A DNA stretch of 64,000 bases from Andalucia godoyi (Eukaryota > Discoba > Jakobea > Jakobida > Andaluciidae). Under the pieces are notes generated by a model. It was not told where the DNA came from. It did not search any database and saw nothing but the letters and a program-made list of their open reading frames with translations. The stretch is from positions 186,001-250,000 of the forward strand of contig VRVR01000007.1 in assembly GCA_009859145.1 (NCBI GenBank). Direction: 5' to 3'. Of the stretch, positions 30,383 to 40,690 are shown piece after piece (within the stretch, counting starts at the first letter, position 1; each line of letters opens with the position of its first letter). The position numbers were made by a program, and so were the translations under genes.

Positions 30383-32833
30383 ATGGATCATATGAATATT
30401 TCTGGACATTTCTATTCGGACTCTCCCACTGGTCTCTCTGAACCGTCCCCCGAGCCACAAGAGTTCGATCATTTTGAGGAGATTCGGGATGGAGCGCTCC
30501 CGGAAGCTGTGGAAACCATCCTGGATGCCGATATTCCTCAGCAACCCATTCGCGGTTCTAAGTCTTCCATATTCTTTTCAAAACCATTAGTCGACCATGT
30601 TGCTGTCACCGGCGTGGATGGCAGACGGGTGTTCCTCCAGAGATCGCGGGTGATGTCGCATTCGACATCTCGAATGAGAAGCCAGGATATCGAAGCACTT
30701 CTTTCATCGGCAACATATGACTTGTCTCACAACGGTGCGCAGAAGGACATGTCGTCTTTATTGGACATTGCGGATAACGAGAGGTTGCGAGACGCTGAAA
30801 TCAGACAGCAGCGCACTCATGCATCGATCTCTCGGAACGCTGATCTTCTTCACGACTCTTCATTATGGGTTTCCAAATATGCTCCCTCTTTGTTTTCTGA
30901 TCTTCTTAGCGAAGAACGTACAAACAGAGAAGTATTGAAATGGCTGCTGTTGATGAAGAAAGCGCCTCTAAAACTCCGTGGTAGTGGAGTCAAGAAATCA
31001 ACGGGCTCGGGTTCGACCGAGAAACCCGTGCCGCCAGAGGATGAATCGGAAACCGAGGAGGTTTCGAAACCATCTGCATCGGCCGGTCCAGTTGAGCAAA
31101 GACCTAGAGACAGCCGCACATTTCGACGTGAGGGTAAATCGTTTGAGTTTTCTTCCAGTCCGTTGCTCATCTTAGCAGGTCCTCCAGGGATTGGCAAGAC
31201 TACTTTGGCACATATTTTGGCCCGGCATGCAGGCTACAATCCTGTCGAACTAAATGCGTCGGATGAGCGTACAAGAGACGCTGTCGTTACCGCGATCAAA
31301 AATGCCTCTCAGATGCGAATGATTGGATCTGGAAGAAAGAAGACGTGTGTCATTCTCGATGAGTGTGACGGGCTGACGTTTCCCGCTGTGAAAGGCGTCG
31401 TAGATCTCTTGAAACGTGGGTTTGATACTCCGGTAGTGGCCGTTTGCAATGACTTGTATGTTCCCGTTCTTCGGGATCTCCGCTCTCAAGCATCTCGCAT
31501 CATTTCCATGAAGCCACCGACGTCTGAAAAGTTGGTTGCGCGACTTCGAGCAGTCGCATTGTCCGAAAACCTTGTGTGGGACAGTGGAGTATTTTCTGGT
31601 ATATCGGACGTTTCCGAACAAGATGTCCGATCTTGTCTGCACACAATGCAATTTTTGTCGCGCCATCATGACAAACTTTCTCTTGCGGAATTCAAAAAAC
31701 TGCAGTTCTTTTTTGGGACCAAGGACATTGAACGCAAGAATCTTTTCAATTTATGCGAGGCTGTACTGTTCAAAGGCGCGATGCATTCCTTGCTGAAACA
31801 TAAGCGCTTGATTGCGGATTCAGACGATTTGTCAGCCAGTCGTCGCCGATCGGTTTTCACGAATTTTTCTTCGGTCGCCACGCTGGTTGGGGATGACTGT
31901 GAACGGCTGTTGGATTTTATCTTCGCTAACATTTGGAAATCCAGAGTGCACGACCCGAGAATGTCGCGTGCCTCACGTTGCCAGGAGAACCTGAGTTATT
32001 TTGACTCGCTTTCTGGACGATACTCTTTTGATCAACCGTCCGTCATTCGCCATGCAATGGTGTATTCTGCCATTGCTTTTATGCAAGGAAATGTGCCTGC
32101 CGTGAAGCTTGATTATCCCCAGAGACTTATCGATTCTTACAAATTGCTGTCAGACCATGCAAAGATTTGCGCTTCTCTGTCAGCAAACCTTCCGTTACGG
32201 AACCCGCTTGATTCTCTCCAGACACCATTCATATACGTGTCCCCTCGAAGTCGCTCTCTGATCTGGGCTCCGTTTTTCGTCCGTTTGGCGCACCCTGTTC
32301 TTCGCAATCATGGCGTAGCTGTTATGACGCACCAAGAGAAGGACAACGTTCAGAAGGTTGTTGATATTTGTACCACCTACCATGTGTCGTTCATCTTCGG
32401 TACTTCTGCGGAAGAAGTATCTTTGGATCCTGCTTTGAACTTCATTTGCGGCCATGTTGGTCAACTGCCTTTCATTCCAGTTCATGTATTTCGCCACATT
32501 GACAATCATTCGAAATTGGAGAAGGTCAAAAGAGAAGAAGAACTGCGACGAATCTCCTTGAAAACATTGGTCAACCACAAACCGACATCGAATGCTGTTG
32601 TTGTGCCTTCCCAGCAACTGCTCCCAGTTGCGACTAGACTCGGTTCTGAGATGAGCATTGAGCGGTTAAACAAAGGAAATCTGCGATCCTTTATCGTCCA
32701 AAAACGCGATGTCAGTAAGTTAGAGGACACTAGTGCGTCACTCTCCATTCGGTCGTCTGTTGTTGTCTTCAAATATCAGCAGGGCCATACAAATGCTGTT
32801 CGAAAGCCATTGAAAATGATCGATATATTGTAA
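30383..32833 (+). CDS. CTF18: CTF18-like alternative clamp-loader large subunit
   Basis: The protein is 816 aa from ATG 30383. It opens its conserved core with SLWVSKYAPSLFSDLLS, typical of the CTF18/RFC1 class. It has Walker A GPPGIGKT (266-273), Walker B ILDECDG (near 324-330), a sensor-1 region VVAVCND and the RFC box ELNASDERT. The C-terminal sequence FKYQQGHTNAVRKPLKM matches the short Ctf18 tail that binds Dcc1-Ctf8, which separates it from RFC1 and Elg1. CTF18-RFC loads PCNA on leading strands and supports sister-chromatid cohesion, linking it in function (not in regulation) with WAPL. All ATPase motifs look intact. Confidence 0.9.
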   Translation: MDHMNISGHFYSDSPTGLSEPSPEPQEFDHFEEIRDGALPEAVETILDADIPQQPIRGSKSSIFFSKPLVDHVAVTGVDGRRVFLQRSRVMSHSTSRMRSQDIEALLSSATYDLSHNGAQKDMSSLLDIADNERLRDAEIRQQRTHASISRNADLLHDSSLWVSKYAPSLFSDLLSEERTNREVLKWLLLMKKAPLKLRGSGVKKSTGSGSTEKPVPPEDESETEEVSKPSASAGPVEQRPRDSRTFRREGKSFEFSSSPLLILAGPPGIGKTTLAHILARHAGYNPVELNASDERTRDAVVTAIKNASQMRMIGSGRKKTCVILDECDGLTFPAVKGVVDLLKRGFDTPVVAVCNDLYVPVLRDLRSQASRIISMKPPTSEKLVARLRAVALSENLVWDSGVFSGISDVSEQDVRSCLHTMQFLSRHHDKLSLAEFKKLQFFFGTKDIERKNLFNLCEAVLFKGAMHSLLKHKRLIADSDDLSASRRRSVFTNFSSVATLVGDDCERLLDFIFANIWKSRVHDPRMSRASRCQENLSYFDSLSGRYSFDQPSVIRHAMVYSAIAFMQGNVPAVKLDYPQRLIDSYKLLSDHAKICASLSANLPLRNPLDSLQTPFIYVSPRSRSLIWAPFFVRLAHPVLRNHGVAVMTHQEKDNVQKVVDICTTYHVSFIFGTSAEEVSLDPALNFICGHVGQLPFIPVHVFRHIDNHSKLEKVKREEELRRISLKTLVNHKPTSNAVVVPSQQLLPVATRLGSEMSIERLNKGNLRSFIVQKRDVSKLEDTSASLSIRSSVVVFKYQQGHTNAVRKPLKMIDIL

Positions 32834-32876
32834 AAATAGACTGCGCCCATACGTTTTTTATTCAAGTCACACTAAC

Positions 32877-34130
32877 TTATTTGAACGCCTGCAATCCAGT
32901 GATAGCGCGTCCAATAATCAGGGCATGCACGTCATGAGTCCCTTCATAGGTGTTGACAGCCTCCAAATTCATAACATGGCGGATGATGTGATATTCATCG
33001 ACGATTCCGTTTCCTCCAAGCATGTCCCGACACTCGCGCGCAATTCTCAGAGCATTTCCGCAATTCATGCGTTTCACCATGGAAATCATCTCTGGGGCGG
33101 CTTTGTCCGCATCTCGCAGTCTTCCAACCTGAAGAGATGCTAGAGTTCCATAGGAAATGTCCGTCACTGCATCCGCAAGTTTCTTTTGAATCAACTGCAT
33201 GGAAGCCAGAGGTTTCCCAAACTGCTTGCGGTCGGTGAGATACTGAACAGCCTGGTCAACACAAGCTTGTGCAGCTCCATTGACTCCCCAGGAAATTCCA
33301 TAACGAGCACTGTTCAAACACGCGAACGGTCCTTTCAAACCCTTCACAGTCGTGAATTTGTACTCCGCTGGAATTCGAACCTCATCCAATGAAATCGACC
33401 CTGTGATCGACGCGCGAAGAGAAAATTTGCCCTCGATCTTCGGAGTAGCAAAGACCCCCTTCTTTACCATGTGTCGATCAACGACAAAACCGCGAATAGG
33501 ATGGCCTGATTCAGATCGGTCCTTTGCCCAGATAACGGCGATATCAGCAATGGGAGAGTTGGTAATCCACTGTTTTGCACCCGAAATGACATATTCCTTG
33601 GTATTCGCATCGAAAACGGCAAACGTTTCCATAGACGACGGATCGGATCCATGATTCGGCTCGGTGAGTCCAAAACAACCGACAATCTCTCCTGTTGCAA
33701 GACGCGGGAGATACTTCTGCTTGACTTCCTCCGGAGCAAACATCCAAATTGGATACATAACCAGAGAAGATTGCACAGACATTGCAGAGCGATATCCAGA
33801 GTCTACTCGTTCAACTTCGCGGGCAACGAGACCATACGCAACCGAGGAAACCCCGGGGCACCCATATCCGTCAATCTGCGGCCCAAGCATTCCCATTTCT
33901 CCCATTTCTCGCATCAGATTACGGTCAAATGTCTCCTTGCGCGTCGCTTCAACAACACCTGGTAACAGGCGTGCTTGACAAAAGTCGTGCACAGAGTCGC
34001 GGATCGCCTTTTCATCCTCGGTCAGCAAAGAATCAACGTTCAGTCCATCGCGCGGATTGAACGGAGTCGATTCAATCTTTGAAGCAAAGCAACGTGCAAA
34101 AGAAGGACGGAAGCAACGACGAGCGAGCAT
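32877..34130 (-). CDS. GCDH: Glutaryl-CoA dehydrogenase, mitochondrial
   Basis: This FAD flavoenzyme oxidises and decarboxylates glutaryl-CoA to crotonyl-CoA in lysine/tryptophan breakdown, passing electrons to ETF. ATG 34130 gives [18 protein letters not shown], a clear mitochondrial presequence; the frame runs further upstream without being needed. Family signatures are present in order: [53 protein letters not shown] and the C-terminal [20 protein letters not shown] with the catalytic base Glu396. The mature length (about 417 aa with presequence) is normal. Its start lies only 40 bp from the first ATG of the divergent CDP-alcohol phosphatidyltransferase. Confidence 0.95.
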   Translation of the reverse strand: MLARRCFRPSFARCFASKIESTPFNPRDGLNVDSLLTEDEKAIRDSVHDFCQARLLPGVVEATRKETFDRNLMREMGEMGMLGPQIDGYGCPGVSSVAYGLVAREVERVDSGYRSAMSVQSSLVMYPIWMFAPEEVKQKYLPRLATGEIVGCFGLTEPNHGSDPSSMETFAVFDANTKEYVISGAKQWITNSPIADIAVIWAKDRSESGHPIRGFVVDRHMVKKGVFATPKIEGKFSLRASITGSISLDEVRIPAEYKFTTVKGLKGPFACLNSARYGISWGVNGAAQACVDQAVQYLTDRKQFGKPLASMQLIQKKLADAVTDISYGTLASLQVGRLRDADKAAPEMISMVKRMNCGNALRIARECRDMLGGNGIVDEYHIIRHVMNLEAVNTYEGTHDVHALIIGRAITGLQAFK

Positions 34131-34169
34131 GATGACAAACTGGTGACGCTTTGGTTGCAAGAAGAAAAA

Positions 34170-35030
34170 ATGCAGGAAGAAACTCCCAACGTTGCGCAAC
34201 TTCATTTGTTTATTTGTTTGTTGTTTGCTGTTGTTGTTTTTGACGGCGATTGCACGATTGCGCGTGCACAATTTTCGTCATCTACAGGACCAAATAAACC
34301 CAAAGGGCGAAGACACGCATTGCGCAGACTGCGACGGCTCGTTGCCCACAAATCATCGCAATTCGTACATGTCAAGGGATGCTTCGCAGAGGGAGTTTTC
34401 TCACTTTGCAAAGAGATGTTTGACGATGATCTGCGGCTTTTGAAGGAACATGTACTCTGTAGGGTCGTGCAAAAGATAGCAATATGGGAGACTCCGAAAA
34501 TCATCCGAAATCCGTGTTTCTGGTCGTTTCTCTCGTTGTTTTTTGGTCTGTTTTGTGCTGTGACTATATTCCTTGATATTCCCATATTTTCTCTTGTGTT
34601 TTGGCTGATTTCCCGTATATGCGACGGCCTGGATGGAGAAGTAGCCCGTTTCTTTAAATCGTCTAGCTCTTTCGGTGGCCTGGTAGATTTGCTGTTCGAT
34701 TTTGTTTTGTACACTCTGATTCCTGTCGAGATTTGCTTTATGCAGAAGTCGCCATTGACTGCAGTAGTGTACTTATTGTCCGTTTTATTCAACCTTCTCA
34801 TATGGATGTATATATCGTCAGTGGTAGCCGGATGCAAAAAGCCATCGAGAACGTCGATCGTCATGCCTTCCGGACTCATCGAGGGAGGAGAGACAGTCAT
34901 CGTGTTTTCGATACTTGTCGCTCTGCCTCCGGATTACAGAACAGCCATTATCCAGATATTTTCTGCTCTCATTTGGGCAACTTGCGTGCAGCGGTTCAGA
35001 TGGGCCTACAGGACATTGAATGCAATATAG
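34170..35030 (+). CDS. CDP-alcohol phosphatidyltransferase family membrane enzyme
   Basis: The family transfers a phospho-alcohol or phosphatidyl group from a CDP-linked donor. The full signature DG-x2-AR-x8-G-x3-D-x3-D is present in [12 protein letters not shown]...GGLVDLLFD. At least five hydrophobic segments follow or flank it. The first ATG is 34170; an internal ATG at 34416 ([12 protein letters not shown]) sits just before the conserved core and may be the real start, the upstream part being atypical. The bacterial-style compact architecture and the small size (286 aa, or 204 from the internal start) do not identify the substrate. The stop overlaps the ATG of the LicD-JmjC frame (ATGCAATATAG), so the two may be co-transcribed or connected by splicing. 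Confidence 0.8.
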   Translation: MQEETPNVAQLHLFICLLFAVVVFDGDCTIARAQFSSSTGPNKPKGRRHALRRLRRLVAHKSSQFVHVKGCFAEGVFSLCKEMFDDDLRLLKEHVLCRVVQKIAIWETPKIIRNPCFWSFLSLFFGLFCAVTIFLDIPIFSLVFWLISRICDGLDGEVARFFKSSSSFGGLVDLLFDFVLYTLIPVEICFMQKSPLTAVVYLLSVLFNLLIWMYISSVVAGCKKPSRTSIVMPSGLIEGGETVIVFSILVALPPDYRTAIIQIFSALIWATCVQRFRWAYRTLNAI

Positions 35031-36621
35031 CGCGTTCTTTGGGCGCCAGGAACTGGCAGCTGGGTCAGTTCCCCAATTTAGCATACTCACAACCACCTGG
35101 TACGTACATACACAAGCTTGCGATGCTCCGAGCTGCCTTTTATCTTTGGTCTTCATCCTTGAGGCTTTCGCCGCGTTGGGAAAAACACCAAAGATCAAAA
35201 GCAAAAAAAAAAAAAATGCTGTAGCTGCTGTAGTTCCGGTCCCGGGGTTTTGCGTCCTTTTTGTTTCCCCCAATGCTTCTTCGAGGTCTTTTTCCCGCCG
35301 AGATTTAACAAAACATTTTCCGGTAAACGACGCACCATTATTATCTGCTGGATCGGTCGATCACGCTCGCTCTCGAATGAGTTTGCAAAGACCTTTGATG
35401 TCTGTGTTGGAGAAGCTCCTTCATGTTTGCAACAGCCTTGGCGTCCCAGTGTGGCTCGATTTTGGCACACTGCTCGGCTGCGTCCGCCACAACAACATCA
35501 TTCCTTGGGATTGGGATGTTGATGTAAATATTTGGGACACGGACTCTGACCGACTGTTTGCATATATTGCTGCAGGAAATTGCTCCGGGATAAGCGTGGA
35601 TACACTTTACTACGGAGAAGATTCCTGTGCATACGTTTTCGATACAATGAACCCCGATGTGGGAATTGACTTGATTTTGTACCATGTAGATACGGACAAT
35701 CAGCTATTGCAACATCGGATGTCCTCGAAGATTGTAGAACAGTACGAAGGCGTGTACACGCATGACCTGGGAGATGTTCTGCCCCTTCGTCGTGTCCTAT
35801 TCTTGGGAAACGAAGTGTTCATCCCAAGCCGGGCTACCATCGTTCTGGAGCAGAATTACGGAAGTGATTTTATGACCCCGTTGAGTGCTGATTTTGAAAG
35901 GTGGAAGAATAGCGCGGATGGAGATGAAAGATGTTGCCGGTCTCCGTTCGTTTTGATACCGGAAGTTGCAAGTGTTTCGGAGGGCTTGCGTACTCATCGT
36001 GATGTACCTTTCATCGTACGCAACTGTGCTCAGACGTTTCCTGCCGCAGACCGGATAGTCTCCAGTTTGATGAAGGAATCTTCTTCGACTCTTTTTGGGT
36101 ACGGAAGCTCCCCGCAAACTGAAAGCGAGGAGGCTCTCACCGGTTTCATCGATCCTGCAGTTGCCTTGGCTCGGTTGCGAAGCGGTGAACTGAATTTGAA
36201 CATTCTCGATTCTTTTTCGAGCGATCCCACATTGAATCCTTCCATCATCGAACAACATCAGTCTCTCTCAGCCAAGTCAAAGGGTGAGTCTTGCTGCTAT
36301 GTTTTGACAAATAGGAACACTGTGACGGCGTTTCACACGGACCCACCATTCGGTTCCGGTTGGATGTTTCTCTGTTACGGCTGGAAGATTTGGTGGATCA
36401 TCGCTCCCAGCGATTGGAATGCGCTGCAGCAAAATGGCGTTTCCGAAGATGCTCTCAGCAAAATGAGCTTCACTGACGCTGTGCATGCTTGTGACAAGTT
36501 TTTATGGGGGAAAATTTTTGTAGGCAGCATCCGGGACGGTGATTTTATACATTTTCCACAAAGTGCTCCTCATTCGGTTCGTTCGTATGCGGGATGCTTT
36601 GGAATCTCTGGTTATGTTTGA
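35020..36621 (+). CDS. LicD-type phosphotransferase fused to a JmjC oxygenase domain
   Basis: The open frame is 533 aa. Residues about 120-290 form a LicD domain (WLDFGTLLGCVRHNNIIPWD, with a DxD pair at 166/168), the nucleotidyltransferase-fold family of bacterial phosphocholine transferases and of eukaryotic fukutin/FKRP. Residues about 310-533 form a JmjC-type cupin with FHTD (His439, Asp441), the 2-oxoglutarate-binding Lys in GWKIWW and the distal His518 in APHSV, so the iron triad is intact. ATG 35020 overlaps the preceding stop; the N-terminal 110 residues contain one membrane segment (SCLLSLVFILEAFAALG) and a Lys run from a poly-A tract, so Met120 is an alternative start. The likely role is transfer of a phospho-alcohol to a glycan or lipid plus hydroxylation; substrates are unknown. 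Confidence 0.75.
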   Translation: MQYSAFFGRQELAAGSVPQFSILTTTWYVHTQACDAPSCLLSLVFILEAFAALGKTPKIKSKKKKNAVAAVVPVPGFCVLFVSPNASSRSFSRRDLTKHFPVNDAPLLSAGSVDHARSRMSLQRPLMSVLEKLLHVCNSLGVPVWLDFGTLLGCVRHNNIIPWDWDVDVNIWDTDSDRLFAYIAAGNCSGISVDTLYYGEDSCAYVFDTMNPDVGIDLILYHVDTDNQLLQHRMSSKIVEQYEGVYTHDLGDVLPLRRVLFLGNEVFIPSRATIVLEQNYGSDFMTPLSADFERWKNSADGDERCCRSPFVLIPEVASVSEGLRTHRDVPFIVRNCAQTFPAADRIVSSLMKESSSTLFGYGSSPQTESEEALTGFIDPAVALARLRSGELNLNILDSFSSDPTLNPSIIEQHQSLSAKSKGESCCYVLTNRNTVTAFHTDPPFGSGWMFLCYGWKIWWIIAPSDWNALQQNGVSEDALSKMSFTDAVHACDKFLWGKIFVGSIRDGDFIHFPQSAPHSVRSYAGCFGISGYV

Positions 36622-39403
36622 GGTCTTCGACGCCCCATTCGGAAAATAAGAAAATGCTGAAACCAAACCACTCGCAGTAGTGACATGCAAACCTCGTCCG
36701 GAGATTCACCTCGAGGATGCTATTTGGGCATCGTATGCTTTCCAGTGGATTACAACGTGAGGGGCGACAAACTTCCCCTCTCGACGGCTGAGTCATTATC
36801 ATGAAATCCTTGTTGCTCGTAAATATTTTGCGTAATACTTTGTGATGTTGAATCGCATAAGATGGGAACCTACTGCGGTTGGGCCGGTTTGTTTTTGTTT
36901 TTTTTTGGAGAAACTCTGGTAGCAAGTGGCAAAGAAAATGTCGAAACTTCTAAGGCTCGATTCCTGGGTTAGTCGGAAGGGAAGAGAGAGAGAGACGGAG
37001 TCTGCGGTTGCGATGGCTTCAAACAACTTGTTGATCATGAATCTGAAATGGTTCGAGCTCCAAGATCGTTGATGAAAAGCCGAGTTTATCCGAGGCAGAG
37101 AGCCTCCGAAGACATCGTCTTTCTGGGTAGGCAACGCAGAACATAAGAAAGAGAAGTTTTTGATGCAACACGGAAAAGAAGGATATCAGTGAACCCGATG
37201 GCGAAGTCAATATCCTGAAAAAAAAAAATAGAGAACGTCGCAGACACCGGTCAGCGAAATTCGCATTCATCGGACGGTGTCAGCCACCAGTGCTGTTCTC
37301 GCGAAGGCCCTGCGGAAAATGCCGTCCGCCCATAATTCACTGAACGACTGTGTGCAAAAAAATCATGTGAAGTCGATTTCGAACCTCCGAGCAATTCCAT
37401 CGGATAGTATGGGAATCTCGGGGAAAGCGGCATTAGAAGACTTGAAAGCATCCCGGTGACTTAACGACCTGCGCCGGGGGCGCAAATAGCTGGAGACGAG
37501 GAAGAATGAGATAATAATCGCAAAACGGCGGCAAAATAAGTGTTTCGACTAAAGACTTTCGCCATACATAACACCAGCTGGAGAGCAGAAGTGTGTGGGA
37601 GCTCAGCAACGACATCTAGCACTTCTGCAATATGCCGATTGCAATAGTTAGTGTATCTCGAAGTTCCGCTGACACTCTCTGTTTTCCACTTCTTTGATGC
37701 TACGCCAGTGTATTGTCAACATCGAAACAAAGATATAGGTGTGACGAAGGCCGACGTAGTGGATGTCACAAAAAGCCTGCGAAGATCTTGCTCTAGAACG
37801 AAGGTACCGACGGTTATGGCGAGCAATATGCAACTATTTGGAATTATTGCAGCACCAACTGCGCCGAAAGGTCTGTCAGCTGCCCCTTGAATGCCAAGCG
37901 TGCATTTCCAACAGGAATCGCGGACGTCGTGATCTGCAGCATGGGACACGGTCCCAAGAAACCATTCACATTTGCATTCTTTTTCTGTACCCAAATTCTT
38001 ACGGGCCGCAAGTTGTGACGAAAACCACTCATGTCTTTGATGTTGCAGACTGCAACACAATGCTGACCGTCAGTGGCAGACAGCCCAATTTGTAACCGCG
38101 GAGGTGGATGCTTCTCCTCAAGATTCGAGTTTTCATCCTCCAATAGTGTACAGTCTGTTGGAAATGCACGTTTCACATTCCACGGGTAGCTAGAAAACCT
38201 TTTGGCGCTGTTGGTATTTCAGCACAGTCAAACCCCGTGTCACTGACAACATGTCGAGGGCAGTTCGAGTGATTTTTCTGTGACTTCCGCATGGCTGACC
38301 AGCTCCGACATCGTGCCGAAAATGCACGTCGGAACTGTCTGTTGTTGGCAGTTTTGCCTCGCAACTGAGTGGATAGTGTTGCATTCAAGTTTTGAAAGTC
38401 ACTTGTTTGCAGTAGCTTGCAGCAAAATCCTATCTTTGAAAAAGCATTTCGTTCTTTTTTTGTAGTGGATTATAGCTCGAAACATCGCAATTAACGTACA
38501 TCCTACTGCTTTGTGCTGTTGTGCTCTGATCTGTGCAGAATCCGATGTGTCCGTTTTACCAACCTGTTGGAATTTTTTACTTCAACACTCTACCAGCAGT
38601 TTCCATCGTTTTATGGGAGATGGCTGCTGCTATCAGACGGATGTTTTGCGCGTGTTTTGGATTGTTCCGTTGGGGCGACTGGCGTGCATTGAAATGCTGG
38701 ACGCTGATCACAATGCCGCAGGAAGGCTTGTTGCATCTGAAAGTTTCTTGACTCTATCTGGACTCTCATGATCCAGATGAATTTTTGACTTGGTTGACGT
38801 TTGCGATTCGTGCTTTTTGTTCTTTGTTCTGCGCTATGATGTGCTCAAGCACGTCAGATTTCTCCTACTCAATGGCACTGGACTAAAGGAACAAAACATG
38901 AAACACGTCTTTTAACTTTATCGTGACCAACCTGACGGCATCAGGCAAGTAACTTCGGCTGGCACTGGAACTTTCACCAAGGATGATTTTTGTTTCCACA
39001 TGACGAAGACGATCCTGCGAGATCTGACTATGCGCGTGCATCTGCTGACAGCAAGACGCACGCAGTTGGACTCCAGCTTCTGGTCTCCAGAGCCTTGTGT
39101 TCGCAACTGTTTCTTCCTTTGGAAATCCACAATGAGCAACCCGCATGTTGATCGCCAACATTTTGACGGTATCATTGAATCCTCGATTTCTACAAACCAT
39201 ATCTCCGCTCCTCAAAGCATCGGATTTCTTTCTTTCGAATCCAAATACGATGTTGTATCTGCTGTAAGTCGGAGGTTCTGCGGTCTTTCCAGCATGCGTC
39301 CTTGTTTACATTGCGCAATCTCGCATCCATTCCAGTGACCCTTTCTCCCGAGCTTTTTGACAATGAGCCCTACCCGGGAGTTGTTTGAGAGCCAGCGTTC
39401 ACA
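36622..39403. other. 2.8-kb stretch without a convincing gene
   Basis: Open frames are short and mutually exclusive. Candidates looked at and not recognised lie at 37651..37890, 38511..38771 and 39000..39338 on the plus strand and 37844..38176 on the minus strand. The last contains the protein-like stretch LQIGLSATDGQHCVAVCN. A degenerate inverted repeat (37849..37914 against 38155..38220) is listed separately. The region may hold decayed or multi-exon genes or non-coding RNA. Confidence 0.5.
37849..38220. repeat. Imperfect inverted repeat (66-bp arms, about 77% identity)
   Basis: The plus-strand arm 37849..37914 matches the minus strand of 38155..38220 without gaps at 51 of 66 positions. 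Both arms end in GTGCATTTCCAACAG and share ACCAACWGCGCC. In one frame both arms read as related peptides (PTAPKG in each). The 240-bp interior is unrelated between arms. This is consistent with two inverted, decayed copies of the same sequence. Confidence 0.65.
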
Positions 39404-40690
39404 ATGAAAGTTTGCGGAGTATTATCCGGAACATCTGCGGACGGAGTTGATGTTGGGATAGCGGATATCCGAAAGGAAAATGATGATGAAGTCATGTTTT
39501 TGCATTCATTTGATTGTGTTCCGTACCCAGCAGAGCTACGCACCCGGATTATGCGGGCCATGAGCAACGATCAGCTGCGAATTCAAGATATTTGCCGACT
39601 CCATAAAGATGTTGGAGACTTTTTTGGAAAGGCGGTGGCCATTGTTTGTACGCAGAATGGCATCCCACCGGAAAGCATTCACCTCGTCGCGTCGCATGGA
39701 CAAACTGTCTGGCACGAGGTTTCGGATGGGAGAGTACATAGCACTCTCCAGCTGGGGGATCCTTTTGCAATATGCCAATCTTCTGGTGTCAATAAGATTG
39801 TTTCAGATTTCCGGAGTGGAGATGTTGCCTTTTTCGGTCACGGGGCTCCGCTTATGACCGAGTTTGATTGCGAGTTTTTGAGGCCTCGTGTGACCGGGGT
39901 GATGCATGTGCTCTTGAACATTGGAGGAATCAGTAACCTTTCTGCATTAGACGCACTCCATCTATCTGCACTATCATGTTTTGACTGCGGCCCGGGCAAT
40001 TGCTTGATCGACTCTGCTATGCTTCTTGCCACAGATGGCCAGCTGTCCTTTGACGAAGATGGCGCATTTGCAGCCGATGGAAACGTGAACACAGCCATTG
40101 TCGATAGATGGACAGAAACATGCTCATATTTTGTCCAGATGCCCCCCAAATCGACGGGAAGAGAACTTTTCTCACCGTCTTATGCGAAACTGTTATTTGA
40201 CGAGTGCATTCAATGTGGAGGGTCCCCGGAAGATGCCATATGCACGATTACGTATTTTACTGCCATTACGATTGTGAATTCACTGTCTTTTCTTCCTCTA
40301 CAAGATTATCAGACTGTGAGAATCATGGTGAATGGTGGCGGATGGAAGAACAGGACACTGGTGACCATGATGCAGCACCTTATTGAGAAACGAATACACG
40401 GTCCACAAGTATCTTTGCAATCACTTCAACAATCCGTGGACGAGGGTTTGTATCCGCGAATCAGAATGTCCTCGAGTATTGATTTTGCGGATGCCAAGGA
40501 ATCTATGCTATTTGCTTGGCTTGGATTCATTCGAATCAACAACTTGAAAGTATGTTTCTTTTACGTTTCACTGGCCCAAATATGTCTAACGCCACACTAT
40601 TTTCTTCTTCTTCAGCCAAAGTATGTTTCCCATTCCACTGGTGCAACTCGTCAAATTTTGCTAGGATCCATATCAGATGCTTCCAGTTGA
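39404..40690 (+). CDS. anmK: Anhydro-N-acetylmuramic acid kinase (AnmK-like), two exons
   Basis: The exons are 39404..40549 and 40616..40690; the product is 406 aa. AnmK opens the 1,6-anhydro ring of anhydro-MurNAc and phosphorylates it to MurNAc-6-P during peptidoglycan recycling. The diagnostic GTSADGVDV (9-17), ASHGQTVWHE, LQLGDPFAIC, HGAPLMTEFD, LNIGGISNLS, DCGPGNCLID and VNGGGWKN are all present. The 66-nt intron (GTATGT...CTAAC...CTTCAG) is a multiple of three with no stop, so the unspliced frame is also open. Only splicing gives the family C-terminus (FAWLGFIRINNLK-PKYVSHSTGATRQILLG). A bacterial-type gene with a spliceosomal intron argues for an established transfer and against contamination. 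The last exon overlaps the last HIRA exon on the other strand. Confidence 0.9.
   Translation: MKVCGVLSGTSADGVDVGIADIRKENDDEVMFLHSFDCVPYPAELRTRIMRAMSNDQLRIQDICRLHKDVGDFFGKAVAIVCTQNGIPPESIHLVASHGQTVWHEVSDGRVHSTLQLGDPFAICQSSGVNKIVSDFRSGDVAFFGHGAPLMTEFDCEFLRPRVTGVMHVLLNIGGISNLSALDALHLSALSCFDCGPGNCLIDSAMLLATDGQLSFDEDGAFAADGNVNTAIVDRWTETCSYFVQMPPKSTGRELFSPSYAKLLFDECIQCGGSPEDAICTITYFTAITIVNSLSFLPLQDYQTVRIMVNGGGWKNRTLVTMMQHLIEKRIHGPQVSLQSLQQSVDEGLYPRIRMSSSIDFADAKESMLFAWLGFIRINNLKVCFFYVSLAQICLTPHYFLLLQPKYVSHSTGATRQILLGSISDASS

Noticed and set aside
33365-33375. TTCGAACC as a tRNA B box
   Set aside because: It lies in the conserved coding sequence of glutaryl-CoA dehydrogenase and no cloverleaf can be drawn.
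40550-40615. Hydrophobic 22-residue segment near the AnmK C-terminus as part of the protein
   Set aside because: It has GT-AG ends, a CTAAC branch site and a pyrimidine tract, and removing it restores the family C-terminus.
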